Assembly (NCBI GenBank): GCA_963557065.1
Contig: CAUWCT010000049.1
Span: 1 to 47,509 of the forward strand
Source: UMGS1370 sp963557065
Lineage (GTDB): Bacteria; Bacillota; Clostridia; Lachnospirales; Lachnospiraceae
DNA length: 47,509 nucleotides
Direction: 5' to 3'
Part shown: in pieces, positions 16,209 to 24,522 of the stretch
Layout: the number at the start of each line of letters is the position of its first letter
How positions within the stretch are numbered: position 1 is the stretch's first letter
Position numbers and translations under genes: made by a program
The notes under the pieces: model-generated
Seen by the model: only the letters and a program-made list of their open reading frames with translations
Told to the model about the DNA's origin: nothing
The model's database searches: none

Positions 16209-17132
16209 TTATAACTTTAATCCTTTTAACAGCGCACCAAGTCCGGTAGATGCGCTGCCGGTTTCTTGATAATCAAATATCTCTTCCGGTTCGTCCTCCG
16301 GCTCAATCTCCTTCATGCTCAGACTGATTTTGCCGTCATTTAACCCGATAATCTTTACCTTAACTTCCTGCCCTTCTTTCAGCACAACTCCCGGATGCTT
16401 GATTCTCTGGCTGCTGATCTGAGAAATGTGCAAAAGACCGGTAAGTCCGTTCTCCAATGTCACAAATGCGCCATAATCTTTTAATGACTCAACTGTACCC
16501 GTTACAATGGCGCCAACCTGACATCTGGACACTTTCTTTCTGGTTTCTTCCGCCTGCTTTTCTCTTGCCACCTCTCTGCCGGACAGGACAAGGCGCTTTT
16601 CTTCTTCATCCGCAGTAATAACTGTAACTTCTACGCTCTTTCCATTCCATGCCTCCAGGTCTTCTACGTACTCTGCTGCCAGCTTGGAAGCCGGAATAAA
16701 CCCTCTGATACCTTCCAGATACGCAACCGCACCGCCTTTTACGATCTCGCTGATCTTTACAGTGACAACGGTCCGCTCCTCCAGCATCTGTTTCAATTTG
16801 TCCCATGCCAGAATATCATTGGCTTCTTTTTTAGAAAGCAAAATATTGCCCTCTCCATCATCTCTCTTTATAACTGTCGCGCTAACCTCATCACCCACAT
16901 GAATGGATTCCTTTATGTTAAAGTCAGGGTCGCTGCTTAAATTCTCTTTGGTAATAATTCCTTCTGCATAATATTTTAAATCCAGCACAACTCTGTCATC
17001 TTCTACGCCGATTACAGTACCGGTTAAAATATCACCTTCGTTTACTCTGCGAAAAGACGCTTCCAACTCAGCCGCATAGTCCTCCATGCTCTCTGATGTT
17101 TCTGCCATCTCTGTTCTTTGTTCTTCACCCAT
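16209..17132 (-). CDS. S1 RNA-binding domain protein (ribosomal protein S1 homolog)
   Basis: A 307-residue protein with three S1 OB-fold repeats, at about 30-100 (GDILTGTVIGVEDDRVVLDL), 110-180 and 195-270 (GAIVTGTVESLKDYGAFVTLENGLTG is the best match), and a short acidic tail. Firmicute S1 homologs have three or four repeats and bind mRNA; they are not always ribosomal. ATG 17132 has GAGAGGGATGG upstream; an earlier in-frame ATG (17168) overlaps this site. It heads the minus-strand run at 12.4-17.1 kb. Confidence 0.9.
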   Translation of the reverse strand: MGEEQRTEMAETSESMEDYAAELEASFRRVNEGDILTGTVIGVEDDRVVLDLKYYAEGIITKENLSSDPDFNIKESIHVGDEVSATVIKRDDGEGNILLSKKEANDILAWDKLKQMLEERTVVTVKISEIVKGGAVAYLEGIRGFIPASKLAAEYVEDLEAWNGKSVEVTVITADEEEKRLVLSGREVAREKQAEETRKKVSRCQVGAIVTGTVESLKDYGAFVTLENGLTGLLHISQISSQRIKHPGVVLKEGQEVKVKIIGLNDGKISLSMKEIEPEDEPEEIFDYQETGSASTGLGALLKGLKL

Positions 17133-17262
17133 TTTTCCATCCCTCTCTTTTTTGTAAATCTGCAACATATCTATTTAAACATAAAAGACTTGTTTTTGCC
17201 AGAGGTTTCACAAAAATTTAACAAAAAGTCATCAGAATGAAATAAGAAGCTCTGTTTTTGTG

Positions 17263-17291
17263 TTGCATTGTATAAACGTATGTGGTAAAAT
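17263..17291 (+). promoter_or_regulatory. Promoter of the PHP-domain gene
   Basis: TTGCAT (17263-17268) and TAAAAT (17286-17291) are separated by 17 bp, giving a leader of about 70 nt. Confidence 0.65.
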
Positions 17292-17366
17292 CGAGAAAAA
17301 GAACGGATGTTTGTATCTTACAGAGAGACTATCCACACTACTACTTTATAATACGAGGATGATATT

Positions 17367-18089
17367 ATGACCGATATTATGGATCTGCATACTCACACGC
17401 TGGCCAGTGGCCACGCATACAGCACATTAATGGAAATGATTCGTTCTGCAGCCGATCATGGGCTGAAGCTTTACGGCTGTGCGGATCACGCTCCGGCTAT
17501 GCCCGGAACTTTTGGCAGCCTGTATTTCCAGAATTTTAAGGTGATTCCCAGAAATCTTTATGGAGTTCAGATTCTTATGGGAGCAGAATTAAATATCCTG
17601 GATTCTTCCGGAAAGGTGGACTTGCCGGAAAGCGTTCTGCCTCGTCTGGATTACGGCATTGCCAGCATTCATCCCCCCTGTTACTTTGGCAAAACCATTT
17701 CAGAGAATACTTCCGCCTATTTAGGCGCTCTTAAAAACCCTTATGTCCAGATTATCGGGCATCCGGATGACGGCCGTTTTCCTGTGGATTATGAAACTCT
17801 GGCAGCAGCAACAGCCGAACATCACAAGCTTTTGGAAGTCAACAACTCTTCTTTAAACCCCAACAGTTTCCGGCCAAATGCCCGCGACAATTATCAAATC
17901 CTGCTGGAATACTGCCGCAAATACAAGACCCACATTTTGCTCAGCAGCGATGCCCATATCTGTTTTGATGTGGGAAATCATGATTTTGCCCACAAACTCC
18001 TTGAGGAACTGGATTTCCCGGAGGAACTGATCGTCAATACCTCTCTGGAAAAACTGACTCCTTTCCTTCCGGGAAACATTCAGCCATAG
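17367..18089 (+). CDS. PHP-domain phosphatase (YcdX family)
   Basis: A 240-residue PHP-superfamily hydrolase. The metal-binding motifs appear in order: DLHTHT (residues 6-11), CADHAP (38-43), GAELN, IGHPDDGR and SSDAH near 194. This pattern matches the YcdX group, trinuclear-zinc phosphatases whose physiological substrate is uncertain, rather than the PHP domains of polymerases or histidinol phosphatase. ACGAGGATG precedes the ATG. It is the only plus-strand gene in this neighbourhood and converges on asnA over a shared terminator. Confidence 0.88.
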   Translation: MTDIMDLHTHTLASGHAYSTLMEMIRSAADHGLKLYGCADHAPAMPGTFGSLYFQNFKVIPRNLYGVQILMGAELNILDSSGKVDLPESVLPRLDYGIASIHPPCYFGKTISENTSAYLGALKNPYVQIIGHPDDGRFPVDYETLAAATAEHHKLLEVNNSSLNPNSFRPNARDNYQILLEYCRKYKTHILLSSDAHICFDVGNHDFAHKLLEELDFPEELIVNTSLEKLTPFLPGNIQP

Positions 18090-18091
18090 AC

Positions 18092-18128
18092 AAAGCCCGG
18101 ACCATGGAATAACCACAGTCCGGGCTTT
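18092..18128. terminator. Bidirectional terminator between the PHP gene and asnA
   Basis: AAAGCCCGGAC and GTCCGGGCTTT form an 11-bp perfect stem with a 15-nt loop, placed between two convergent genes. Both ends provide short U runs. Confidence 0.85.
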
Positions 18129-18134
18129 TCGCCA

Positions 18135-19142
18135 TCACAGCAAGATAATCTTATGTTCTTCGCAAACTCTGCGCATCTCATCCGGCCACAGGCTGGCCTG
18201 AACTTCCCCTACATGCGCCCGATCCAGCAAAAGCATACACAGTCTGGACTGGCCGATTCCGCCTCCAATGGTATAGGGAAGTCTGCCTTCCAGCAGCATT
18301 TTGTGGTATGGAAGCGTTCTTCTGTCATCGCATCCCGCTTTGGAAAGCTGCTCATCCAGGCTCTTTTCATCCACACGGATTCCCATGCTGGAAATCTCCA
18401 AAGCGCATCCCAGCGTCTCAAACCAGAACAGAATATCCCCATTTAACTGCCAGTCATCATAGTCCGGCGCCCGTCCGTCATGGGGTTTTCCGCTGGCCAG
18501 CTTATCGCCGATTTTCATTAAAAATACGCATCCGTATTCTTTCGTAATCAGGTTTTCCCGTTCCTTGGGAGTCTTATCCGGATAGCGATCCTCCAGCTCC
18601 TGCGTGGTAATAAATGTAATGTCTTCCGGAAGCCGCTTTACAGCCTGAGGATATTTATACCAGACCTCATGCTCCATATGTTTAATCACTTTAAAAATCG
18701 TTTTTACCGTATCTTTTAAAGTGTCCAGATTCCGTTCCTCTTTTGTAATCACTTTTTCCCAATCCCACTGATCGACATAGCAGGAATGAAGATTGTCCAG
18801 CTCCTCATCCCGCCTGATTGCGTTCATATTCGTATATAACCCTTCTCCCGGCTGGAAACCATAACGTTTTAACGCCATTCGTTTCCATTTTGCCAGAGAC
18901 TGTACCACTTCCACGATCTCTCCGGGTTCTCCCAAAAGATCAAACTGAACCGTTCTTTCTACTCCGCTTAGATTATCATTTAAACCGGAGTTTTTCTTTA
19001 CGAACAATGGAGCGGAAATTCTCTCCAAATTCATCTCTCTGCCAAATTCCTTTTGAAATGTATCTCGAATGTACTTAATTGCTTCCTGGGTTTCCCGCAC
19101 TGTCAGGCGGGGATCATACCCTTCCGGTAAAATCAAAGCCAT
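18135..19142 (-). CDS. asnA: Aspartate--ammonia ligase
   Basis: A 335-residue class II aminoacyl-tRNA-synthetase-like enzyme that makes asparagine from aspartate, ammonia and ATP. It has the standard AsnA length and blocks (RISAPLFVKKNSGLNDNLSG, YTNMNAIRRDEELDN, HSCYVDQWDWEKVI, and the GGGIGQSRLCMLLLDRAHVGEVQ end). AGGAGGACAAG precedes the ATG. A 17-bp palindrome (ACCACCTG-G-CAGGTGGT, 19207-19223) lies 65 bp upstream and could be an operator. No T-box leader is present in the short gap. Confidence 0.96.
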   Translation of the reverse strand: MALILPEGYDPRLTVRETQEAIKYIRDTFQKEFGREMNLERISAPLFVKKNSGLNDNLSGVERTVQFDLLGEPGEIVEVVQSLAKWKRMALKRYGFQPGEGLYTNMNAIRRDEELDNLHSCYVDQWDWEKVITKEERNLDTLKDTVKTIFKVIKHMEHEVWYKYPQAVKRLPEDITFITTQELEDRYPDKTPKERENLITKEYGCVFLMKIGDKLASGKPHDGRAPDYDDWQLNGDILFWFETLGCALEISSMGIRVDEKSLDEQLSKAGCDDRRTLPYHKMLLEGRLPYTIGGGIGQSRLCMLLLDRAHVGEVQASLWPDEMRRVCEEHKIILL

Positions 19143-19206
19143 ACTCTTGTCCTCCTGCCATTCACTTCATACGCCCTTTATTTGGGGACTATATTTGTTA
19201 TATGTT

Positions 19207-19223
19207 ACCACCTGGCAGGTGGT
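19207..19223. promoter_or_regulatory. 17-bp palindrome upstream of asnA
   Basis: ACCACCTG-G-CAGGTGGT is a perfect inverted repeat between the YtvI-like gene stop and asnA. No U run follows on the minus strand, so an operator is as likely as a terminator stem. Confidence 0.4.
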
Positions 19224-19237
19224 TCTGCAAGGAAAAC

Positions 19238-20326
19238 TTATGTTTCTTCTAAACCGTTTTTGCCTGAAGAACCTGCAATTTCCAAAAGGACTTTAATAAG
19301 CATCAGAGCAGCAGGTCCTAAAAAGACTCCCCATATTCCAAATAGTTTCAATCCTATATAGAGAGCCGCCAATGTCTCCAGAGCAGACAGGCCTGTGCCT
19401 TTTGCCATCATTTTTGTCTCCAACACCTGGCGTAAAATATAGCAGACCCCGTAAATTCCGATTAATGCAGCTGCTTTTTTTCCATTTTTCCCCAAGAGTT
19501 CCACCAGCGCCCAGGGAACCAGGGCAGTCCCTGTTCCGAAGAAGGGAAGAGCGTCCAACAGTCCGATTCCGATTCCCAGCAGCATATAATAAGGATTTTT
19601 CAGCAAACATAATCCTGTGATACAGACCCCGATTGTAAGCAGCAAAATCACTGCCTGGACTTTTACATAGGTTTTTCCAAATGCCCGGAACCTGTCATGG
19701 ATAATCCTGAATTCATCTCGAAACAGAGAGCGTTTTTCCAGATTTCGGATGGTGTCTAATTTTCCCAATGTTAAGACCGAAGCCAGAAACAGGACAAATA
19801 TCATTACCATCCCGTTTGCTATCCACTCCACGACAGAGACAGAGCTTACCATCAGGTAGGGCATTGCTGCTGTCCTTACAGATTCTCCCAAATCCCGGAG
19901 CATATCCTGCACCAGGCATACCACATAACCGGATCGCAGATGGAACATTTTTTCTGCTGACCGACAGCAGCCTGTCAGCCAGACATCAAACTGCCTGGTG
20001 ATTTCCGGCAGCGCATGGAAAAAAAGTTCTGCCTGAGCCACCAGCCTGCAGCCGCCAAAATAGATTCCCACACCTAAAAGCACTGTCAATACAATCAATT
20101 CTCCTCCTCCGACTGCCTCTATAGGAATACGGATGGATCGATCTTTTCCTGTAATGGTCAATTTTTTTTGAATCCATTTTGCAGACGGCTCTAAGAGAAT
20201 CGCTGTCACATAGGCTGCAAAAAAAGGAATTACCAGAGGCAGCAGGTATTTGAACCCTGTATATACTGCCCCTGTAATTCCTATGATCATAATAATTTTC
20301 TTCAGTTTCTCCTTCGGCTTTTCCAT
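19238..20326 (-). CDS. AI-2E-family permease, YtvI-like
   Basis: A 362-residue integral membrane protein with about seven or eight membrane segments, of the AI-2E transporter family. The C-terminal region (PYYMLLGIGIGLLDALPFFGTGTALVPWAL, broken here only for description) is the family hallmark, and the layout matches the sporulation-associated YtvI group of Clostridia and Bacilli. Despite the family name, AI-2 transport is unlikely; related proteins export dipicolinic acid or exchange ions. ATG 20326 follows AGGTGAG; the longer ORF upstream reads into the next gene. It ends 96 bp before asnA. Confidence 0.8.
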   Translation of the reverse strand: MEKPKEKLKKIIMIIGITGAVYTGFKYLLPLVIPFFAAYVTAILLEPSAKWIQKKLTITGKDRSIRIPIEAVGGGELIVLTVLLGVGIYFGGCRLVAQAELFFHALPEITRQFDVWLTGCCRSAEKMFHLRSGYVVCLVQDMLRDLGESVRTAAMPYLMVSSVSVVEWIANGMVMIFVLFLASVLTLGKLDTIRNLEKRSLFRDEFRIIHDRFRAFGKTYVKVQAVILLLTIGVCITGLCLLKNPYYMLLGIGIGLLDALPFFGTGTALVPWALVELLGKNGKKAAALIGIYGVCYILRQVLETKMMAKGTGLSALETLAALYIGLKLFGIWGVFLGPAALMLIKVLLEIAGSSGKNGLEET

Positions 20327-20391
20327 GGACTCACCTATTTCTGTTTTGTACTTCCTTTGTACACAGTCTAGTATGAGCAAAATTCTAAAGA

Positions 20392-21099
20392 TTATTCGCA
20401 ACAAAAAAATTCCATAAAATCTTGAAAAGCCCTGTTTTCCGGCTTTGCAGAAAAGCACATCTCTTTCCCGGTAACCGGATGCACAAATTGAAGTTCTGCT
20501 GCCCACAATGCTAACGGCGCTGTCCGTCCCGGCATTTTGCTGCCATATTTGGTATCTCCCAAAATCGGCTGGCCATGTCCGGCAAACTGAACCCGAATCT
20601 GATGATGACGTCCTGTCATAAGCTGAATCTTTGCCAGAGATAATTCCCGGCCGTTTATTATTTTGGTTCCCAAAATTTCATAAGAAAGTTCTGCCCGTTT
20701 ACTTTCATCCACAGACTTATCAACAATTTGTGAATAATTATTTTTCCCGTCTTTCCGCAAAAAATCTACATATTTCCCCACATTATCCACAGGTTTTCCA
20801 CAAATTACTGCACAATATATTTTTTTTAATTTGCCTTCCTGCACCTGCTTTGACAAGGCTGCAGCCGCTTTTTGAGTCTTGGCATATACCATCACACCAC
20901 CCACCGGCTTGTCCAGCCTGTGGATAACTCCCACATAAGGTTCCCTTGTATTTGTGGACATGGTTGTGGATAAGTTAACAAGATGTTTGCGGATTTCGCT
21001 GACCATATCCGGCTCAAATCTGTGCACAGACTGAGATTGTATACCTGCGGGTTTTACCGGCACAAGAATGTTCTCATCTTCATATAAGATAGTAAGCAT
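20392..21099 (-). CDS. RluA/RluD-family pseudouridine synthase
   Basis: A 235-residue RNA pseudouridine synthase with the catalytic motif HRLDKPVGGVMV (residues 60-71, nucleophile Asp63) and the downstream RHHQIRVQFAGHGQPILGD block. It lacks the N-terminal S4 domain of RluB/RluD proteins and is short, as in RluA-type and YqcB-type single-domain enzymes. GAAAGGTGAA precedes the ATG. The modified RNA site cannot be predicted. It is divergent from the hemolysin III gene. Confidence 0.9.
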   Translation of the reverse strand: MLTILYEDENILVPVKPAGIQSQSVHRFEPDMVSEIRKHLVNLSTTMSTNTREPYVGVIHRLDKPVGGVMVYAKTQKAAAALSKQVQEGKLKKIYCAVICGKPVDNVGKYVDFLRKDGKNNYSQIVDKSVDESKRAELSYEILGTKIINGRELSLAKIQLMTGRHHQIRVQFAGHGQPILGDTKYGSKMPGRTAPLALWAAELQFVHPVTGKEMCFSAKPENRAFQDFMEFFCCE

Positions 21100-21128
21100 C
21101 TTTTGTTTTCACCTTTCTTTTTTAACTC

Positions 21129-21156
21129 TTGCATTTTTTCAAAAAAAGTGTATAGT
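21129..21156 (+). promoter_or_regulatory. Promoter of the hemolysin III gene
   Basis: TTGCAT (21129-21134) and TATAGT (21151-21156) lie 16 bp apart; transcription would start near 21163, just before the palindromes at 21168-21194. Confidence 0.5.
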
Positions 21157-21167
21157 ATGTAATATAG

Positions 21168-21194
21168 CTACATGTAGTTTTCAATACTACATGT
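21168..21194. promoter_or_regulatory. Paired CTACATGTAG palindromes at the hemolysin III start site
   Basis: CTACATGTAG (21168-21177) and CTACATGT (21187-21194) are 19 bp apart. ACATGTAG and CTACATGT also form an 8-bp inverted repeat with a 9-nt loop. Either two operator half-sites for a dimeric repressor or an RNA hairpin ahead of the AGGAGGTG site is possible. TACA/TGTA cores resemble BlaI/CopY-type operators, but without their spacer. Confidence 0.5.
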
Positions 21195-21223
21195 CAAGGT
21201 TTTTAAATTCAGGAGGTGTTTTT

Positions 21224-21898
21224 ATGTCACGTCAAACCATAAAATCCAATCTTTTAAAAATAAAAGATCCCGGCAGCGCCATTACCCACTTTATCGCCAT
21301 GGCACTGGCCATTCTCGCTGCGGGCCCTCTGCTCATAAAGGCTGCCAAAGATCCGGGACAATTTCATGTGGCTGCGCTGGCTGTCTTTATCTTCAGCATG
21401 ATCTTATTATATGCTGCCAGCACCACCTATCACACCCTGGACATATCACCAAAAATCAACCGGTTCCTGCGCAAGCTGGATCACATGATGATTTTTATCC
21501 TGATTGCGGGAACCTACACTCCGGTGTGCATGATTGTATTAGGCGACAAAGTCGGCTGGTGCTTATTGGGACTGGTCTGGACCATCGCCATTGTGGGAAT
21601 CATTATTAAAGCCTGCTGGATTACCTGCCCCAAGTGGTTTTCATCCCTTTTGTATATTGCCATGGGATGGGTGTGCGTCCTGGCTTTTACCAGAATCGTT
21701 CAGGCTCTTCCTCCCGCTGCATTTGGATGGCTGCTTGCAGGCGGCATTATTTATACCATCGGCGGAGTGATCTATGCCTTAAAACTTCCCCTGTTTAACT
21801 CCCACCATAAATACTTCGGCTCCCATGAAATCTTTCATTTGTTTGTCATGGGCGGCAGTCTCTGTCACTATATTATGATGTATGAGTTTGTTGCATAA
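21224..21898 (+). CDS. Hemolysin III family membrane protein
   Basis: A 224-residue seven-helix membrane protein of the PAQR/hemolysin III family (YqfA-like). Conserved blocks are visible: SSTTYHTL, KLDHMMIFILIAGTYTPV and the C-terminal SHEIFHLFVMGGSLCHY, which carry the family's histidine and aspartate metal-site residues. The ATG at 21224 is preceded by a perfect AGGAGGTG; an earlier in-frame ATG (21068) lies on the far side of the promoter. Biological role is unclear despite the name; hydrolase activity on membrane lipids is suggested by PAQR relatives. It converges on and overlaps the GIY-YIG gene by 26 bp. Confidence 0.9.
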   Translation: MSRQTIKSNLLKIKDPGSAITHFIAMALAILAAGPLLIKAAKDPGQFHVAALAVFIFSMILLYAASTTYHTLDISPKINRFLRKLDHMMIFILIAGTYTPVCMIVLGDKVGWCLLGLVWTIAIVGIIIKACWITCPKWFSSLLYIAMGWVCVLAFTRIVQALPPAAFGWLLAGGIIYTIGGVIYALKLPLFNSHHKYFGSHEIFHLFVMGGSLCHYIMMYEFVA

Positions 21899-22127
21899 TC
21901 AGTTTCTCTTTCTGATCTTTTTTCATCTTTTTAATAGCCGCTTCCCGGCGCATGGCCTCTGATTTCGTCTCAAATTCTTCCCAGTAGACCAGTGCAACCG
22001 GCCTGCGGCTCTTTGTGTATTTTGCCCCATGGCCGCTGTTGTGCGCCCTCAGCCGCTTTTCCAGACAGTTTGTCCAGCCGCAGTAAAGGGTGCCGTCACC
22101 GCACCGGAGAATATAGGTATAATTCAT
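21873..22127 (-). CDS. GIY-YIG nuclease-like protein (UPF0213/YhbQ type)
   Basis: An 84-residue single-domain protein with the GIY-YIG signature YTYILRCGDGTLYCGWT, the catalytic Arg in LEKRLRAHNSG, and a C-terminal Glu in YWEEF. It is the usual length of UPF0213 proteins, which have nuclease-like folds but poorly known roles, possibly in DNA repair. AAAGGGG precedes the ATG. The 3' end overlaps the convergent hemolysin III gene. The 150-bp gap upstream (22128-22278) holds a hairpin (CGGTAATC/GATTACCG, 22155-22181) but no gene. Confidence 0.9.
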   Translation of the reverse strand: MNYTYILRCGDGTLYCGWTNCLEKRLRAHNSGHGAKYTKSRRPVALVYWEEFETKSEAMRREAAIKKMKKDQKEKLIMQQTHTS

Positions 22128-22278
22128 AATCGTATGCCCCTTTAGCTATGTAAACGGTAATCCAAAAAACCTTGATTACCGCCCAGGTTTCCCTGTATCT
22201 ATGATAAAGCACCAGCCGGATGCGCAGGATGTTTATACCTTATTATATCACAGAATCTAAAAAAAGGTGTATGTCCCA

Positions 22279-22677
22279 TCAGCGCAATTCCGTTTTCCAG
22301 AACCCATGCAGGTTGCAGTAGGCGTATACAGCTACCGGTTTATCATCTTCTGCCACCAGAAATTCTGCCTGGGCAGCTTCGTCTGGTTTGAGCATCCGCC
22401 TCTGGCAGCCTTTTTCGGTCTGAAGGTAGATCCACTGGATGCTGTGTTCACTGCTCATGGGATGCATATTCTCTCCTACTTTCACAGTAACGCGATTGCC
22501 TTTGTACTCTGCCACTGGCACATGCTTTTCTTTTACACCATCTGTAGAATTGGCCAGCAGCAGTCCCATAGGCTGGTCGCAGCACTTAAAATTTTCCTGA
22601 TGAGGTCCTCCAATCACTTCAATAATTGCCTGTCCATGTTCTCCTACTAAAAATACTGGTTCTCCATTTGATTTCAT
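22279..22677 (-). CDS. Desulfoferrodoxin-family superoxide reductase with degenerate centre I
   Basis: A 132-residue cytoplasmic superoxide reductase that reduces superoxide to peroxide without making oxygen, a defence of anaerobes. The catalytic iron ligands are present: KEKHVP with Glu/Lys, HPMSSEHSIQW (two His) and YCNLHGFW (Cys and His). The N-terminal desulforedoxin module is only partly kept: CC in FKCCDQPM remains, but the CxxC pair is replaced (FLVGEHGQ instead of YKCxxCGN). Centre I iron therefore probably cannot bind, making this a one-iron enzyme. GGAGGG precedes the ATG. Confidence 0.92.
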   Translation of the reverse strand: MKSNGEPVFLVGEHGQAIIEVIGGPHQENFKCCDQPMGLLLANSTDGVKEKHVPVAEYKGNRVTVKVGENMHPMSSEHSIQWIYLQTEKGCQRRMLKPDEAAQAEFLVAEDDKPVAVYAYCNLHGFWKTELR

Positions 22678-22831
22678 AGAAAAATCCCTCCTGTCAAAGA
22701 AGGCGCTGATGAAAATGGCAGGTTCCTGTTTTCTGCCTGATTTTCAGCGCGCCTTTCATGTTTAGCTGCATTGGTTTCCAGTAAATAAATATCTCCGATT
22801 TTTCTGAAATTATTCGTCTAGTGTGTTGTAG

Positions 22832-24406
22832 TTAAGCCACTTCCTTTACCAGAATCAGCCGGTCGCCCGGCCGGATTTCTTCACCGGACAATTCATTCAT
22901 AGCCATAATGCTTTCCACTGTGGTATGGAATTTTTTTGCAATTTTCCACAAACTGTCGCCTGGCTGTACAATATAACCCACTATTCCAGGCATTTCCTGA
23001 AGTTTTTTTACGTCCAACGGCTTTTCTGTCACATCTGTGACCACTGCTTCACACACCGGCTGAAGCACCAGAATATCCAAAGACGCTGTCCCTTTGATTT
23101 CTACGCTGTCTCCCCCTGACATGACTGCTGATAACTGCTCCAGCCCCGGCGTAACCTGATACACGCTGTTTTCCTTTATGCCGATTGCTTCCGCCTCACA
23201 ATGAAATGGCGCCATGCGCACAGCGGACTGTATAGGTGCAGAATCATCGCTGGTTAAATACAAAAGAGAAACTTCCACTGCCCCGTCAATCAAAAGCCGG
23301 TTTTCTCCTATAGAAATATCATCTATTTTTACAGTTCCTCCGCTGTGGCAGATTTGGAGAATCCTCTGGTTCTGATCCAGAGAAACCTTTTCCGCCACCC
23401 GGCATTTGCAGCTGTTTTTGGTAAGAATCTGCTCAAAGCAGGCATCGGATGTAACCGGAATAATTTCTCTGTCTGTGGCATAAAGATCGCTTAAAATCTG
23501 AATCTGCTGCTCTTCGTAAAGCTTCATGTCTAATTCCAGAACCGCCTCTACGTCCAACTCCCGCATTTCACCGTCATAATCCGGGCGGGCCTCCACATCT
23601 TTATGAGCCAGCCCCACATTTACCACCGGAATCATATCCTCGTTTGCCCCTGACAATTCTGCTTCTCCCGAAAAAGGAATGGTCTCTTCCAGCCACTGAA
23701 CCGGCGTGTCGTCCCCTTCTCCAGAATAAATTATAAATACTTCCAGATTTCCGTCTATCAGCATTCTTCCATCAGACGGCCGGGAAGAAACTCCGCACAG
23801 CCGCATTTCTTTCCAGAGAAGCTGGCCGATATTGGGTTTATTACCGGATAAGGACATCTGCTCTTTAATCCGCAGGGTATCTTTGCGGCGGGCTGCAATC
23901 GCTGCAATATCTATAAAGCGATGCTTAAGCCGCACATTGTCCATGCCGGAACCGGATTGGCTGCCGCTTTCCCTGGCATCCTCTGCCGCTTCTGACTGAT
24001 ACAGGCTTTCTACCCGCACTTCCAGCGTTACAATGGCCTTTACCCCCAGTTTTCGGGAGTTGACCATCCCGGTGCTCAAATCTTCCAACTGTGCGTCTAA
24101 GCCAATATCATCCCGCTCTTCCAGTCCCGGCACGTTTACCAGCTCTTCAAAGGGCATACTTCCTCCCAGTGTCTGGAGTCCGCCCTCTGCCCGCCTGTAA
24201 AGCACCTGAAACTCCAGCTTTCCTTTTATTAAAACCTTCTCCCCCTGATTTTTCACTGATTCTATCTGAATTTCCCCATTATCCAACAGCACCTGATCCA
24301 TATCATCCATCGTATCCGGAACAATAAAATCATCGTCCAGCGTTATCTGTGTCGTAGTATTTCCCTTCCAACGGTTCATATGTATCTGCTGCTTTACCAA
24401 CTCCAT
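22832..24406 (-). CDS. SPOCS (DUF3794) and LysM domain sporulation protein
   Basis: A 524-residue protein with at least three repeats of the DUF3794/SPOCS beta-strand domain (about 30-120, 170-280 and 320-420) and a C-terminal LysM (about 477-522: GYIVQPGDSLWKIAKKFHTT). LysM binds peptidoglycan or spore cortex, and SPOCS domains occur in spore coat and morphogenetic proteins of Clostridia, so it is probably targeted to the forespore surface. No signal peptide is present, consistent with synthesis in the mother cell. ATG 24406 follows GGCAGG. A sigma-E-like promoter lies about 65 bp upstream. Confidence 0.88.
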   Translation of the reverse strand: MELVKQQIHMNRWKGNTTTQITLDDDFIVPDTMDDMDQVLLDNGEIQIESVKNQGEKVLIKGKLEFQVLYRRAEGGLQTLGGSMPFEELVNVPGLEERDDIGLDAQLEDLSTGMVNSRKLGVKAIVTLEVRVESLYQSEAAEDARESGSQSGSGMDNVRLKHRFIDIAAIAARRKDTLRIKEQMSLSGNKPNIGQLLWKEMRLCGVSSRPSDGRMLIDGNLEVFIIYSGEGDDTPVQWLEETIPFSGEAELSGANEDMIPVVNVGLAHKDVEARPDYDGEMRELDVEAVLELDMKLYEEQQIQILSDLYATDREIIPVTSDACFEQILTKNSCKCRVAEKVSLDQNQRILQICHSGGTVKIDDISIGENRLLIDGAVEVSLLYLTSDDSAPIQSAVRMAPFHCEAEAIGIKENSVYQVTPGLEQLSAVMSGGDSVEIKGTASLDILVLQPVCEAVVTDVTEKPLDVKKLQEMPGIVGYIVQPGDSLWKIAKKFHTTVESIMAMNELSGEEIRPGDRLILVKEVA

Positions 24407-24461
24407 AATACCTGCCGCCTTTCTTTCACAAAATATCTTTTGACACATTGATCCTTAGAAA

Positions 24462-24491
24462 AAAGTATGCAGGCCGGCTGGTTTTTATGAA
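24462..24491 (-). promoter_or_regulatory. Sigma-E-like promoter of the SPOCS/LysM gene
   Basis: On the minus strand TTCATAAA and CATACTTT are separated by 14 bp, close to the mother-cell sigma-E boxes (-35 around ATA, -10 CATACAAT) with the expected spacing. The match is partial; the neighbouring GTTTTC/GAAAAC hairpin (24497-24514) may be a weak terminator of the kinase gene. Confidence 0.4.
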
Positions 24492-24522
24492 GAAGAGTTT
24501 TCCTTCCTGAAAACTGTTCCAT

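Noticed and set aside
22699..22757. Terminator hairpin between the SPOCS/LysM and superoxide reductase genes
   Set aside because: The stem (GGCGCTGA region) is imperfect and has no T tail on the minus strand, so I did not list it as a terminator.
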